Of a stretch of 64,000 nucleotides of DNA, positions 29,582 to 37,511 are shown piece by piece. This DNA is from an uncultured cyanobacterium (lineage in GTDB: Bacteria; Cyanobacteriota; Cyanobacteriia; CACIAM-69d). The stretch covers positions 1 to 64,000 of the forward strand of contig CALGDE010000144.1 of assembly GCA_937883785.1 (NCBI GenBank), given 5' to 3'. The notes beneath the pieces are model-generated. The model was not told where the DNA came from, ran no database searches, and worked only from the letters and a program-made list of their open reading frames with translations. The position numbers and the translations under genes were made by a program. Numbering within the stretch: the stretch's first letter is position 1; each line of letters opens with the position of its first letter.

Positions 29582-30532
29582 TTAATTCACAACGATTTCA
29601 ATGCGGCGATTGCGCTGCTGGGCGGAAGCATTACCGTCCCCAGAAACCGGTCGAGTTTCCCCAAAGCCCACCACGGTCCAGCGACTTTGCGTTCCAAGTT
29701 TCTTTGATAGGTAGTTGGCAACGGCACGCCCTTGACGCAGGGATAATTCACGATTGTTTTCGCGATCGCCAATGGTATCCGTATGGGCTGCCACGCGAAT
29801 ATTGGCGTCGGGCTTAAGCTGTAGCTCCGGCAGAATGCTGTCGAGGATGGGAATGGCGTCGGGGCGTAGGGTGCTTTGTCCGTCTGAAAATAGGCTGTCG
29901 GTGGGCAGGGTAATGGTGGAGGGGCGCTGGGGCGATCGCCCTTGGGGAGCAATGGGGGTCGATGCCACAGCGCCCGGGTCAATTTGCCGTCCCAGCCGCT
30001 GCAATCGCACTTCGATGGGGTCGCCGGGATAGCGATCGCCCAGTTGACCTTCCAGGGCGGCTGTTTGTCCCACCAGGTCATTCATTTGAATTTGTAAGCC
30101 GTTCAGTTGCCGTTGCAGTGCCTGGCGCTTTTCTGCGGAAAGCTGGGTGGGCGCTGCGTTGCCATTGATGGCGGGGTCCAGGGGCGTTGATTCGGCGGAG
30201 GTGTCCGTGGGAGAGGGCTGGGGGGAAGGGTCTGAGGCGTCGCCGGGGAACCAAGAGTCGACCATGCCCCATCCCTGGTCCCACCATTGGCTAATTTGGC
30301 GCTGGGCTCCGGCGCGGGCTTGTTCCACCAACGGGGGGCGATCGCCAGGGCCAGGAAAATACACCGCTAAAAACATCCCCATCGCCGCGCTGCCGCTGCT
30401 TAAAATCCCCAGCACCACCAATCGCCAGGTGATACTCCAAAGCCAGTTGCGCTTTTTCTTCGGCGCCTGGGGCACTGGGGGCTGAGGACGTTTTTTGGGG
30501 GCAGGAATTTGGGACGCGGGGGTTTGGGACAC
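29582..30532 (-). CDS. OmpA-family protein with N-terminal membrane anchor
   Basis: A 316-residue protein. A Pro/Lys-rich cytoplasmic start is followed by one transmembrane helix (WRLVVLGILSSGSAAMGMFLAVY, about 36-58). A Pro/Ser linker, a coiled-coil-like Gln-rich stretch (about 130-160) and a C-terminal OmpA/MotB peptidoglycan-binding domain come next. The domain shows DANIRVAAHTDTIGD, NRELSLRQGRAVANYL and NRRIEIVV, including the Asp/Arg pair that binds diaminopimelate. It probably tethers the inner membrane to peptidoglycan. The start codon is GTG. Confidence 0.85.
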   Translation of the reverse strand: MSQTPASQIPAPKKRPQPPVPQAPKKKRNWLWSITWRLVVLGILSSGSAAMGMFLAVYFPGPGDRPPLVEQARAGAQRQISQWWDQGWGMVDSWFPGDASDPSPQPSPTDTSAESTPLDPAINGNAAPTQLSAEKRQALQRQLNGLQIQMNDLVGQTAALEGQLGDRYPGDPIEVRLQRLGRQIDPGAVASTPIAPQGRSPQRPSTITLPTDSLFSDGQSTLRPDAIPILDSILPELQLKPDANIRVAAHTDTIGDRENNRELSLRQGRAVANYLSKKLGTQSRWTVVGFGETRPVSGDGNASAQQRNRRIEIVVN

Positions 30533-30777
30533 GGCGGGGGCGAGAAATGGAACAGCGTTTTAAAAGAATTGCCCTTATTTTAAGGGCACCGCCTAATGTG
30601 TGGGCTTTCTGAAGTATTTCACTCTGTTTCTGGGGTTGGGCCTTCGTGGTCAAAGGTATGGAAACGTGTCCAAGGGTGGTGATTTGTAAACGTTGGAACT
30701 GCCCCATCCCCATCCCTGGTCAAGGGGAACATAGTTTAAGTAAAGCCCTGGGAATCAGCTTGGGTTGGGAGGTGGCG

Positions 30778-31833
30778 ATGACGGTTTTTGAGCGCCTGTT
30801 TGACGAAGCATTTTATTTACAAAGCTATCCCGACGTGGCGGCGGCCGTGGCGGCGGGACAGATTCCCAGCGGTTTGGCACACTTTTTGGCGTCGGGGCTC
30901 CAAGAGGGACGTACTCGAATCAGTCGGTTTTACCGGGACGACGTGGAGGCGCAATATCTAGCGGCCAACCCGGATGTGGCAGCGGTAGTGGCGGCAGGGG
31001 GCTTGGCGTCAGGATTGCAGCATTATTTGGGCACTGGGGAAGCCGAGGGGCGATCGCTCTTCTCCGACGGGTTTGATGAGCAATGGTATCGCCAACGCTA
31101 CCCCGATATTCGAGAAGCGATCGCCCAAGGGGTCTTTACGTCGGGGCTGGAACATTACCTGGCCTTTGGACGCGATGAAGTGCGATCAGTGTCGCCCCTC
31201 TTTGAGCTGGGCTATTTCAACATCAATGGAGACGTGCGGGACTTCCGAGATAATGGCGGGTCTTTCCTATCGGCGGCGGATCATTTTGCCGCTAGCGGCC
31301 AACAGGGGGGACGTCCTGCCACCTTCAGCGGTACCCGCGGCAACGACACTGTAGTGGGAACGGCAACGATCGACACTCTCAGCGGTGTTGAAGTGGATGC
31401 GGGCACGTGTTTTTCTGGAGGATCGGTCACCGGAGGACAATGTCGGGAGTATGACTCTATCGGTGTGAACGAACAGGATGTGCTGATTGGGGGTCCAGGA
31501 GTCAACTCTTTTGAGCTCGGTTACCTGCGTTCCGGCCGTCTCGGCGAAGTCAATGTCCTTTTTTATGTCGGCAATGGTGACGAGGACTTTGCTCGGATCC
31601 AAAACTTTGATACTGCGATGGATAGATTACTTTTGCCCCCCAATACGGGAGCCGTCCCGCCTGCCTTTTTGCCCACCGGGGTTGAGCCCCAGCCCCTTTA
31701 CACCCTTGAAGCCCGTCCAAATGGGGTCCATGTCTCCTCTGGTAGCGGTGACTTAGTGGCCATTTTGGAAGGGGTTTCCAATCCCAACGATATTCTGATT
31801 GGACGTGCTTTCAGTACAGAAACCATGATGTAG
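30778..31833 (+). CDS. YPDV-repeat/RTX-like protein A (paralogue 1 of 3)
   Basis: A 351-residue protein starting at ATG 30778 behind GGGAGG. Four repeats of 42-45 residues share the pattern FD-x(3)-Y-x(3)-YPDV-x(5)-G-x(5)-HFL-x(2)-G-x(2)-EGR. They are found at about 6-49, 55-95, 96-138 and 139-182. The second half is a degenerate RTX-like beta region: GTRGNDTVVGTATIDTLSGV, NEQDVLIGGPG and DFARIQNF. Similar N-terminal repeats occur in cyanobacterial and alphaproteobacterial calcium-binding or glycosyltransferase proteins. No signal peptide is seen, consistent with type I secretion, but no transporter is nearby. It has a cysteine pair that B shares and C lacks. Function unknown. Confidence 0.8.
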   Translation: MTVFERLFDEAFYLQSYPDVAAAVAAGQIPSGLAHFLASGLQEGRTRISRFYRDDVEAQYLAANPDVAAVVAAGGLASGLQHYLGTGEAEGRSLFSDGFDEQWYRQRYPDIREAIAQGVFTSGLEHYLAFGRDEVRSVSPLFELGYFNINGDVRDFRDNGGSFLSAADHFAASGQQGGRPATFSGTRGNDTVVGTATIDTLSGVEVDAGTCFSGGSVTGGQCREYDSIGVNEQDVLIGGPGVNSFELGYLRSGRLGEVNVLFYVGNGDEDFARIQNFDTAMDRLLLPPNTGAVPPAFLPTGVEPQPLYTLEARPNGVHVSSGSGDLVAILEGVSNPNDILIGRAFSTETMM

Positions 31834-32003
31834 AGGGGTGATCGTTCAGCAGCTTCTGCATTGATGTTCTGCACTATGTGTGACTTCCTCTCAAAATTGA
31901 TTACGGCATTCCAGCGATCACCCTTTCAATAGCAATCGGATGATCGCCCCAGTTCAATTCTCAAACCACCACCGGAAATACAAGAAATCCTGGAGAGCCA
32001 ACA

Positions 32004-33071
32004 ATGGCAGTACTTGACCGGTTATTCGATGAAACATTTTACTTACAAAGCTATCCCGACGTGGCGGCGGCCGTGGCAGCGGGGCAGATTCCCAGCGGTT
32101 TGGCACACTTTTTGGCGTCGGGACTCCAGGAAGGGCGCACTTTAATTAGTCGCTTTTATCGCCGGGGGGATGGGGAGGCGCGATATTTGGCGGCGAATCC
32201 CGATGTGGCGGCGGTGGTGGCGACGGGGGGGCTGGCGTCGGGGTTACAGCATTTTTTGGGCGTTGGCGAAAGTGAGGGGCGATCGCTCTTCCCTGAGGCC
32301 TTCGATGAACAGTGGTATCGCCAGCGCTATCCCGATATTGTCGACGCGATCGCCCAAGGGGTCTTTACGTCGGGATTGGAACATTACCTAGCCTTTGGGC
32401 GGGATGAGCAGCGTTCCGTATCGCCCTTGTTTGAGCTGGATTACTTTGATACCTATCCCGATGTGCGAGCCGCGCGGGATGCGGGCGGAATTTACCTATC
32501 GGCGGCGGATCATTATTTCACCGCTGGACAATTTGAAGGGCGCCAAACCACCTTTAGCGGCACCACTGGCAATGACACGGTGGTGGGGGGCGCAGCGTTG
32601 GATACCCTCACCGGCGTGCAAATGGATGTGGGGGATTGTTTTGTGGGGGGCACCTTGGTGGGGGGACAGTGTCGGCAGTATGATTCCGACGGGGTGAATG
32701 AGCAGGATGTGCTGATTGGGGGTGCGGGGATCGATACCTTCGAGCTGGGGCGAGCCCTAGCGGGTCGGGCATTCGTCAATTACATTCCCTTTTATCAAGG
32801 CGGTGGCGACAGCGATTTTGCCCGCATTGAAAATTTCGAGCCCGGTCGTGATTCTCTGATTATCGGCGGCCGCAACGGTGGAGCAGATTTTATTTCCCCC
32901 GGCACGGAGTTTGAACCTAGCCCCGAAGGACTTAAGATTTATGCCCTCAATACGGTGGGCGGCGGCGGTAATACCACTCGGGATTTGGTGGCGATCGTTT
33001 CGGCAATTGCTGACCCTAACGACGTGATAAACAGCTCGACCTTCCTGGGTCCGGTGGATCTTTTTATTTGA
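32004..33071 (+). CDS. YPDV-repeat/RTX-like protein B (paralogue 2 of 3)
   Basis: A 355-residue paralogue of the gene 170 bases upstream, with the same order: four repeats (FDETFYLQSYPDVAAAVAAG and so on) and then the GTTGNDTVVGGAALDTLTGV region, NEQDVLIGGAGIDTFELG and DFARIENFEPGRDSLI. The first repeat is almost identical to paralogue A at the DNA level, whereas later repeats have drifted. ATG 32004 lies behind GGAGA. The C-terminal half contains Asp-rich turns that could bind calcium. A separate promoter is likely, because the A-B gap has no obvious read-through signal. Confidence 0.8.
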   Translation: MAVLDRLFDETFYLQSYPDVAAAVAAGQIPSGLAHFLASGLQEGRTLISRFYRRGDGEARYLAANPDVAAVVATGGLASGLQHFLGVGESEGRSLFPEAFDEQWYRQRYPDIVDAIAQGVFTSGLEHYLAFGRDEQRSVSPLFELDYFDTYPDVRAARDAGGIYLSAADHYFTAGQFEGRQTTFSGTTGNDTVVGGAALDTLTGVQMDVGDCFVGGTLVGGQCRQYDSDGVNEQDVLIGGAGIDTFELGRALAGRAFVNYIPFYQGGGDSDFARIENFEPGRDSLIIGGRNGGADFISPGTEFEPSPEGLKIYALNTVGGGGNTTRDLVAIVSAIADPNDVINSSTFLGPVDLFI

Positions 33072-33185
33072 TACTGCTTCGGGAGAGCTTGGGGACGGCG
33101 GGGGCGATCGCCTTTGATTCTGTAATCCAAAATCCCAGACGTTTCATTGAAATGTTGGACCCGGTGCCCTGGGGAAAAAGCCGCG

Positions 33186-34058
33186 ATGAACACAACAAAT
33201 TTACTGATGCTACCCGGCGATCGCCAACTAGCCTATGCAGAGTATGGCGATCCCAGCGGACAGGCCGTGTTCTATTTTCACGGTGGCGGCACGTCTCGTT
33301 TAGAACCGCTACTGCTGGGGAACGAGGTATTTGTGCGGTTAGGTTTGCACATCATTGCGCCAGACCGGCCGGGCATTGGGCGATCGCACTTTCAGCCCAA
33401 TCGCGGATTTTCCCATTGGCCAAAAGACGTGACATTTCTTGCCGACGCTTTGGGATTAGACAAATTTTCCGTCTTGGGGGTTTCATCGGGGGGCGGCTAT
33501 GTGGCCGCCTGTGCGGCAAAGATTCCTCACCGGTTACGGTCCGCCGCGATCGCCTCAGGGGCCTGGGAATTTACCGCCAGGGATTTGCTGGGACACAAGC
33601 GTTGGGATTTACTGTTGGTTTCGCTTTTGGTTAAATATTTCCCCTGGCTGTATCGAGCTTCCATGAAATTGACCCAGCGATCACTCAATGCGCCGCCGAT
33701 CAAACTGCTAAAAACGCTCAAAAAAACACTCCCAACCGCAGATTACACGGTGTTGGAAGCGCCAGGTCGATTGCAGCAAAGTTGTGAAGCACTCAATGAA
33801 GGACTGCGTTCAGGCACACGAGGGACAGCCTGGGACCTTCAGCTTTACTTTAAAAAATGGGATTTTAGTTTGGACGAAATTAAAGTGCCCCTGACGTTGT
33901 TCTACGGCGAAAACGATAGAAATGTGCCCCTCGGCTTGGTGAAGGAAATTGTCGCAACCCTTCCCACTGCCAATTTGGTGATGTATCCCAATGAGGGGCA
34001 CATTTCGGTGGTGGTGAATCAGATTGAAGCGATCGCCCAAGCGCTGGTGGAGGAGTAA
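33186..34058 (+). CDS. Alpha/beta hydrolase
   Basis: A 290-residue hydrolase. Start at ATG 33186 (MNTTNLLMLPGDRQ); an in-frame upstream ATG at 33147 adds 13 non-conserved residues. The oxyanion strand is FHGGGTSR, the nucleophile elbow GVSSGGG (Ser at about 100), the acid GENDRNVP (Asp) and the catalytic His in YPNEGHIS. The substrate cannot be told; relatives include esterases, haloperoxidase-like and epoxide hydrolases. It sits between paralogues B and C of the repeat family, but its codon use and family give no link to them. Confidence 0.88.
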   Translation: MNTTNLLMLPGDRQLAYAEYGDPSGQAVFYFHGGGTSRLEPLLLGNEVFVRLGLHIIAPDRPGIGRSHFQPNRGFSHWPKDVTFLADALGLDKFSVLGVSSGGGYVAACAAKIPHRLRSAAIASGAWEFTARDLLGHKRWDLLLVSLLVKYFPWLYRASMKLTQRSLNAPPIKLLKTLKKTLPTADYTVLEAPGRLQQSCEALNEGLRSGTRGTAWDLQLYFKKWDFSLDEIKVPLTLFYGENDRNVPLGLVKEIVATLPTANLVMYPNEGHISVVVNQIEAIAQALVEE

Positions 34059-34132
34059 CCCCCTGAATTTGCATTAAACAGGCTCGCTACTTCATAAATC
34101 CAACCAGCGCAGTTAGCAGAGTCGAAATCGCT

Positions 34133-34978
34133 TTACTCAGCCACATCACCGAGATTGAACAGGAACGGCACGCTGGATTTTTGGTCGCCGCCCATCACGA
34201 GAACCCGAGGCATTTGGGCACCCCCTTCTCGCCAAGCTTCGATCGCCTCCTTCTCCAGCACCAGCTCACCCCCCTGGGCCTTCAAGGTTTCCGCCAACAA
34301 CCGCTGGGCTTCCGCCTTACCTTTGGCACGGTTCACATCGGCTTGGGCTTGCTGTTCCGCCTCCTGAGCCACATAAATCGCCCGCTGAGCCCGCTGCTCG
34401 GCAATCTGCTTTTCTTCGACGGCTTTGGAAAACTCATCGGAGAAATTCAAATCCACCACGCTGGTATCCAGCACGATAATGCCGTACTTTTCCAGCCGGG
34501 CATCCAGCGCCGTATCAAAGTCACTTTTTAGCTCAGTACGCTTGGTGATCGCCTCTTCCACTGTGCGGCGGGCAGCGGCAATTTTGAACGATTCTTGGGT
34601 TTGGGGGGCAATAATTTTCGACACAATATTTTGCAAGGTGCCCTGGGTACGGCGAATTTCCACCACTTCCACCGGGTCTAAGCGGAAGTTAATGGCAAAC
34701 CGCGCTGACAAATCCTGCAAATCCTTTGTGGAACTTTGGGCGGGCACTTCAAATTTTTGCACCGTCACATCGTACACATCCACATTGGCTACAAAGGGCG
34801 GCTTAAAGTGGAATCCTTCCAAAAGTGCCCCATCTTGGGCCTTACCGAGAACACTCAATACCCCTGCCTGACCGGGATTGATAATCACAAAGGCGTTCAA
34901 AATCAAACCGAAGAGCAGGGCGACGGCTATACCGATCGCCGGAAGAGAGAAATTCTCCTTGGGGGTCACATTGCGCAC
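34133..34978 (-). CDS. Prohibitin (SPFH/band 7) family protein
   Basis: A 281-residue membrane protein. Residues 14-35 are a signal-anchor helix. The SPFH domain contains VIINPGQAGVLSVLGKAQ, GFHFKPPFV and RFAINFRLDPVEVVEI. The C-terminal half is a coiled coil (FSKAVEEKQIAEQRAQRAIY onward), as in prohibitins, which form ring scaffolds in membranes. Cyanobacterial homologues localise to thylakoid and cytoplasmic membranes. It is transcribed against its neighbours. Confidence 0.92.
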   Translation of the reverse strand: MRNVTPKENFSLPAIGIAVALLFGLILNAFVIINPGQAGVLSVLGKAQDGALLEGFHFKPPFVANVDVYDVTVQKFEVPAQSSTKDLQDLSARFAINFRLDPVEVVEIRRTQGTLQNIVSKIIAPQTQESFKIAAARRTVEEAITKRTELKSDFDTALDARLEKYGIIVLDTSVVDLNFSDEFSKAVEEKQIAEQRAQRAIYVAQEAEQQAQADVNRAKGKAEAQRLLAETLKAQGGELVLEKEAIEAWREGGAQMPRVLVMGGDQKSSVPFLFNLGDVAE

Positions 34979-35182
34979 GAGTTCAGAGCTCCATCAAAAA
35001 CGTTCACGAACCTTATTGTAATTCGCGGAGCAATTCGCGGAACTTACGTATCGGCAACCACAGTCAAGATCACCATAATCAGTACAAATCCGAGATCGCG
35101 ACCCTGGATATTAGGCGCTTTAAGGACTGCGCTGGGGGGCGGGGCGGGATGATAATCAGCACATTAGGAGAATAAATAAGCG

Positions 35183-36259
35183 ATGACGGTTATTGATCGG
35201 CTTTTTGACGAGGCATATTACCTGCAAGCCAACCCCGATGTGGCGGCGGCGGTGGCGGCGGGGCAAATTCCCAGCGGTCGTGCCCATTTTCTAACGTCGG
35301 GCGTGCGGGAAGGGCGCACCAATATTAGTCGCTTCTATCGCACTTTTCGTCTAGGCAATACCCCCAGCGGTGGCGATGTGGAGGTGGAGTATTTGACGGC
35401 TAATCCCGATGTGGCGGCGGCGATCGCAGCGGGAGGGCTGACGACGGGGTTACAGCATTTTGTGCAAAGCGGCGAGGCGGAGGGGCGATCGCTTTTCCCC
35501 GGCACCTTTGACGAAGGATTCTATCGCCGTCGCTATCCCGATGTGGCCGAAGCCATTTCCCAGGGAGTGTTTACGTCGGGACTGGAGCATTATTTAGGCT
35601 TTGGGCGAGGCGAACAACGCTCCGTATCTTCCCTATTTGAGCTGGATTATTTCAATACCAATCCCGATATTCGAGCGGTCCGAGACAGCGGCGGCATTTT
35701 TCTGTCGGCGGCGGACCATTTTTTGGTCCTGGGGCGCGATGAAGGGCGCCTTGCCACCTTTAGTGGCACTCGCGGCAACGATACGGTGGTGGGCAGCGCC
35801 GGAATTGATACGCTGACCGGCATTGAGCTGGACGTGATTAACGGTCAAAAGGTATACGATCCCAGCGGCGGGCTGCGGGAGCGAGACGTGCTGATTGGTG
35901 GTCCAGGGGTGGATACTTTTGAGCTGGGTATTGGTCCGGGCAACGGCACCAGGGCGGGGCGGTCTTTTTATCAGGGCAACGACGAGATAGATTTTGCTCG
36001 CATTGAAAATTTTGAGCCCGGTCGCGATTCCATTGTGCTGGGCACTCGCAACGGAGGCGCGGGGCTGGCGGTGTCGGGCACGGCGTTTGAAGCGACCACC
36101 GAGGGGATCAACATTATTGCCCTCAATGGTCCCAACGCCAATGTGCCGGGCGTTCCCAATGATCGGGATTTAATTGCCGTAGTGGCGGGGATCACCAACG
36201 TTAACGATGTATTGGGCAGCACCGTATTTCTGGGGGTGGAAGATCCACTACTCCTCTAG
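35183..36259 (+). CDS. YPDV-repeat/RTX-like protein C (paralogue 3 of 3)
   Basis: A 358-residue paralogue with the same plan as A and B: four repeats starting at FDEAYYLQANPDVAAAVAAG, with an extra Gly/Ser-rich insert after the first. Then come GTRGNDTVVGSAGIDTLTGI, a DVLIGGPGVDTFELG turn, DFARIENFEPGRDSIVLG, and a hydrophobic end. The two cysteines of A and B are missing. The start is ATG 35183 behind AGGAG. Its stop overlaps the convergent patD-like gene by 12 bases. Function unknown; RTX-type secretion or surface attachment is inference. Confidence 0.8.
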   Translation: MTVIDRLFDEAYYLQANPDVAAAVAAGQIPSGRAHFLTSGVREGRTNISRFYRTFRLGNTPSGGDVEVEYLTANPDVAAAIAAGGLTTGLQHFVQSGEAEGRSLFPGTFDEGFYRRRYPDVAEAISQGVFTSGLEHYLGFGRGEQRSVSSLFELDYFNTNPDIRAVRDSGGIFLSAADHFLVLGRDEGRLATFSGTRGNDTVVGSAGIDTLTGIELDVINGQKVYDPSGGLRERDVLIGGPGVDTFELGIGPGNGTRAGRSFYQGNDEIDFARIENFEPGRDSIVLGTRNGGAGLAVSGTAFEATTEGINIIALNGPNANVPGVPNDRDLIAVVAGITNVNDVLGSTVFLGVEDPLLL

Positions 36260-36670
36260 GTCACCATTAAGATACTGCTGCGCCATTTGGCAGTAGCCAC
36301 CAATATGTTTAAAGCGATCGCCCATCTGGTTCATAAGCTGCGATCGCTTTTGATCTTGGCGGGTAACGGATAAAAATCGCAGGTCAGTGCGCAACAACAT
36401 TAACTGTCGATGCATTTCTACCGTGAGGGATCGGGATTTACTGAGGCGATCGCCCGGAACCCCCTGCCAATCCAGCGTCCCCAAATGCCCCACCAGCCTC
36501 TGACAATCCTGAGACAACATCCCCTGTGCCGCCTCAATTTCTCCACCAGCTAAGGTAGCTTGCCACGACTCAACCCACCGCCCTAGCGCCGCCCAAACAT
36601 TCGGAGCCGACGACGCCCCTAAGATGTTTTCCAGCAGAGTAACTTTTAACTCGCGAGATTGTGCTTCCAT
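36248..36670 (-). CDS. PatD-like protein (heterocyst frequency control family)
   Basis: A helical protein of 140 residues when started at ATG 36670 (MEAQSRELKV), which has a GGGGAAAAGG upstream. A longer frame reaches 36790. The C-terminal signature MHRQLMLLRTDLRFLSVTRQ, with a spaced GDRFKHIGGYCQMAQ, resembles PatD family members, which modulate heterocyst frequency in Anabaena. They also occur in strains without heterocysts, and PatD is known to touch the cell-division protein FtsZ. The assignment rests on the C-terminal half only. Confidence 0.6.
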   Translation of the reverse strand: MEAQSRELKVTLLENILGASSAPNVWAALGRWVESWQATLAGGEIEAAQGMLSQDCQRLVGHLGTLDWQGVPGDRLSKSRSLTVEMHRQLMLLRTDLRFLSVTRQDQKRSQLMNQMGDRFKHIGGYCQMAQQYLNGDLEE

Positions 36671-37511
36671 ACCTTTTCCCCAATTAGGTCTTGTCTCCCG
36701 CAACTTACCTCCCGTCAAGTTTGCTGTCACGGAAATATTCTGCGGTTTTTGTAGCGATTTTTGCAATAGTTCTGGGTTGTCTTTCCGCACTCTTTAGACG
36801 AAGCCTTGGTAATTACCAATAACTGTGTTAATTACTTTATTAACTTAAGCATTACCAAAGGCGACAAAGCCTTTGTTGCCTTTGCTATTTGCGCAAAATA
36901 TCGTTCAAACCGAAATTGCCTAAAACGAACAAGGCAAGGCAACACTTTTAAGACAACCTATTCCAAGCCTCCCATTCTTATCCCGCTGGAAGCCAACACC
37001 TTTAATTCAGTTTTGTTGACGTCACCGCTCAATCCAATGGATTCACAGTTCAACCCAGAAAGAACGTTTTTGAAATCACTTTCTGCACCATTGCGCCCTA
37101 TCTCCAGCGCCATTGAACCTTGAGTCAATCCTGAGTCAATCCCCAAAAGGAGTCAGGTGCGTCACACTTAAAATACAACTTAACCATCACAAGCCTTGGA
37201 TATTTTTCCAGGACAAATTTGGCTTAAGTTGCAAGCAAGGAACACCCTTCAGTGTTTCCTTCTGATTCAAGTTTTCTAGGCGACCCTGATCAAGCAACCC
37301 TGTTGCGAAGGATCGCCCCCATAGCCTTACCCATTCTTACATTTTCGACGATTCCCTTCGTCAAAACCTTTTCATACCCCCTTACAAACCTCTGTACTTA
37401 ATTCACTCTTAGATCATCATTTGCTTTAGTTGAATCTACCCCGCCAAACCAACAGCAACCTTCAGCAACATTGACGAAGCTTTGCATCTGCAATTCACCC
37501 TGGTCTCTCTT
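36671..37511. other. Intergenic region upstream of relA/spoT
   Basis: About 840 bases with no confident gene. Contains the 14-bp imperfect palindrome at 36856-36884. An unsupported 62-codon minus-strand frame lies at 36958-37146. The stretch should hold the divergent promoters of the patD-like gene and relA/spoT. Confidence 0.35.
36856..36884. repeat. Near-perfect 14-bp palindrome
   Basis: CAAAGGCGACAAAG, one spacer base, then CTTTGTTGCCTTTG: a 14-bp inverted repeat with one mismatch. It stands in the divergent promoter region of the patD-like gene and relA/spoT. An operator or cruciform is possible. Confidence 0.6.

Noticed and set aside
33068-33634. 188-codon plus-strand frame over the alpha/beta hydrolase
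   Set aside because: The hydrolase frame has oxyanion, nucleophile, acid and His motifs; this is its shifted shadow.
36806-37146. Small frames on both strands between the patD-like gene and relA/spoT
   Set aside because: The two frames overlap each other on opposite strands. The minus one (62 codons) has plausible composition, but there is no motif, no clear start signal and no family.
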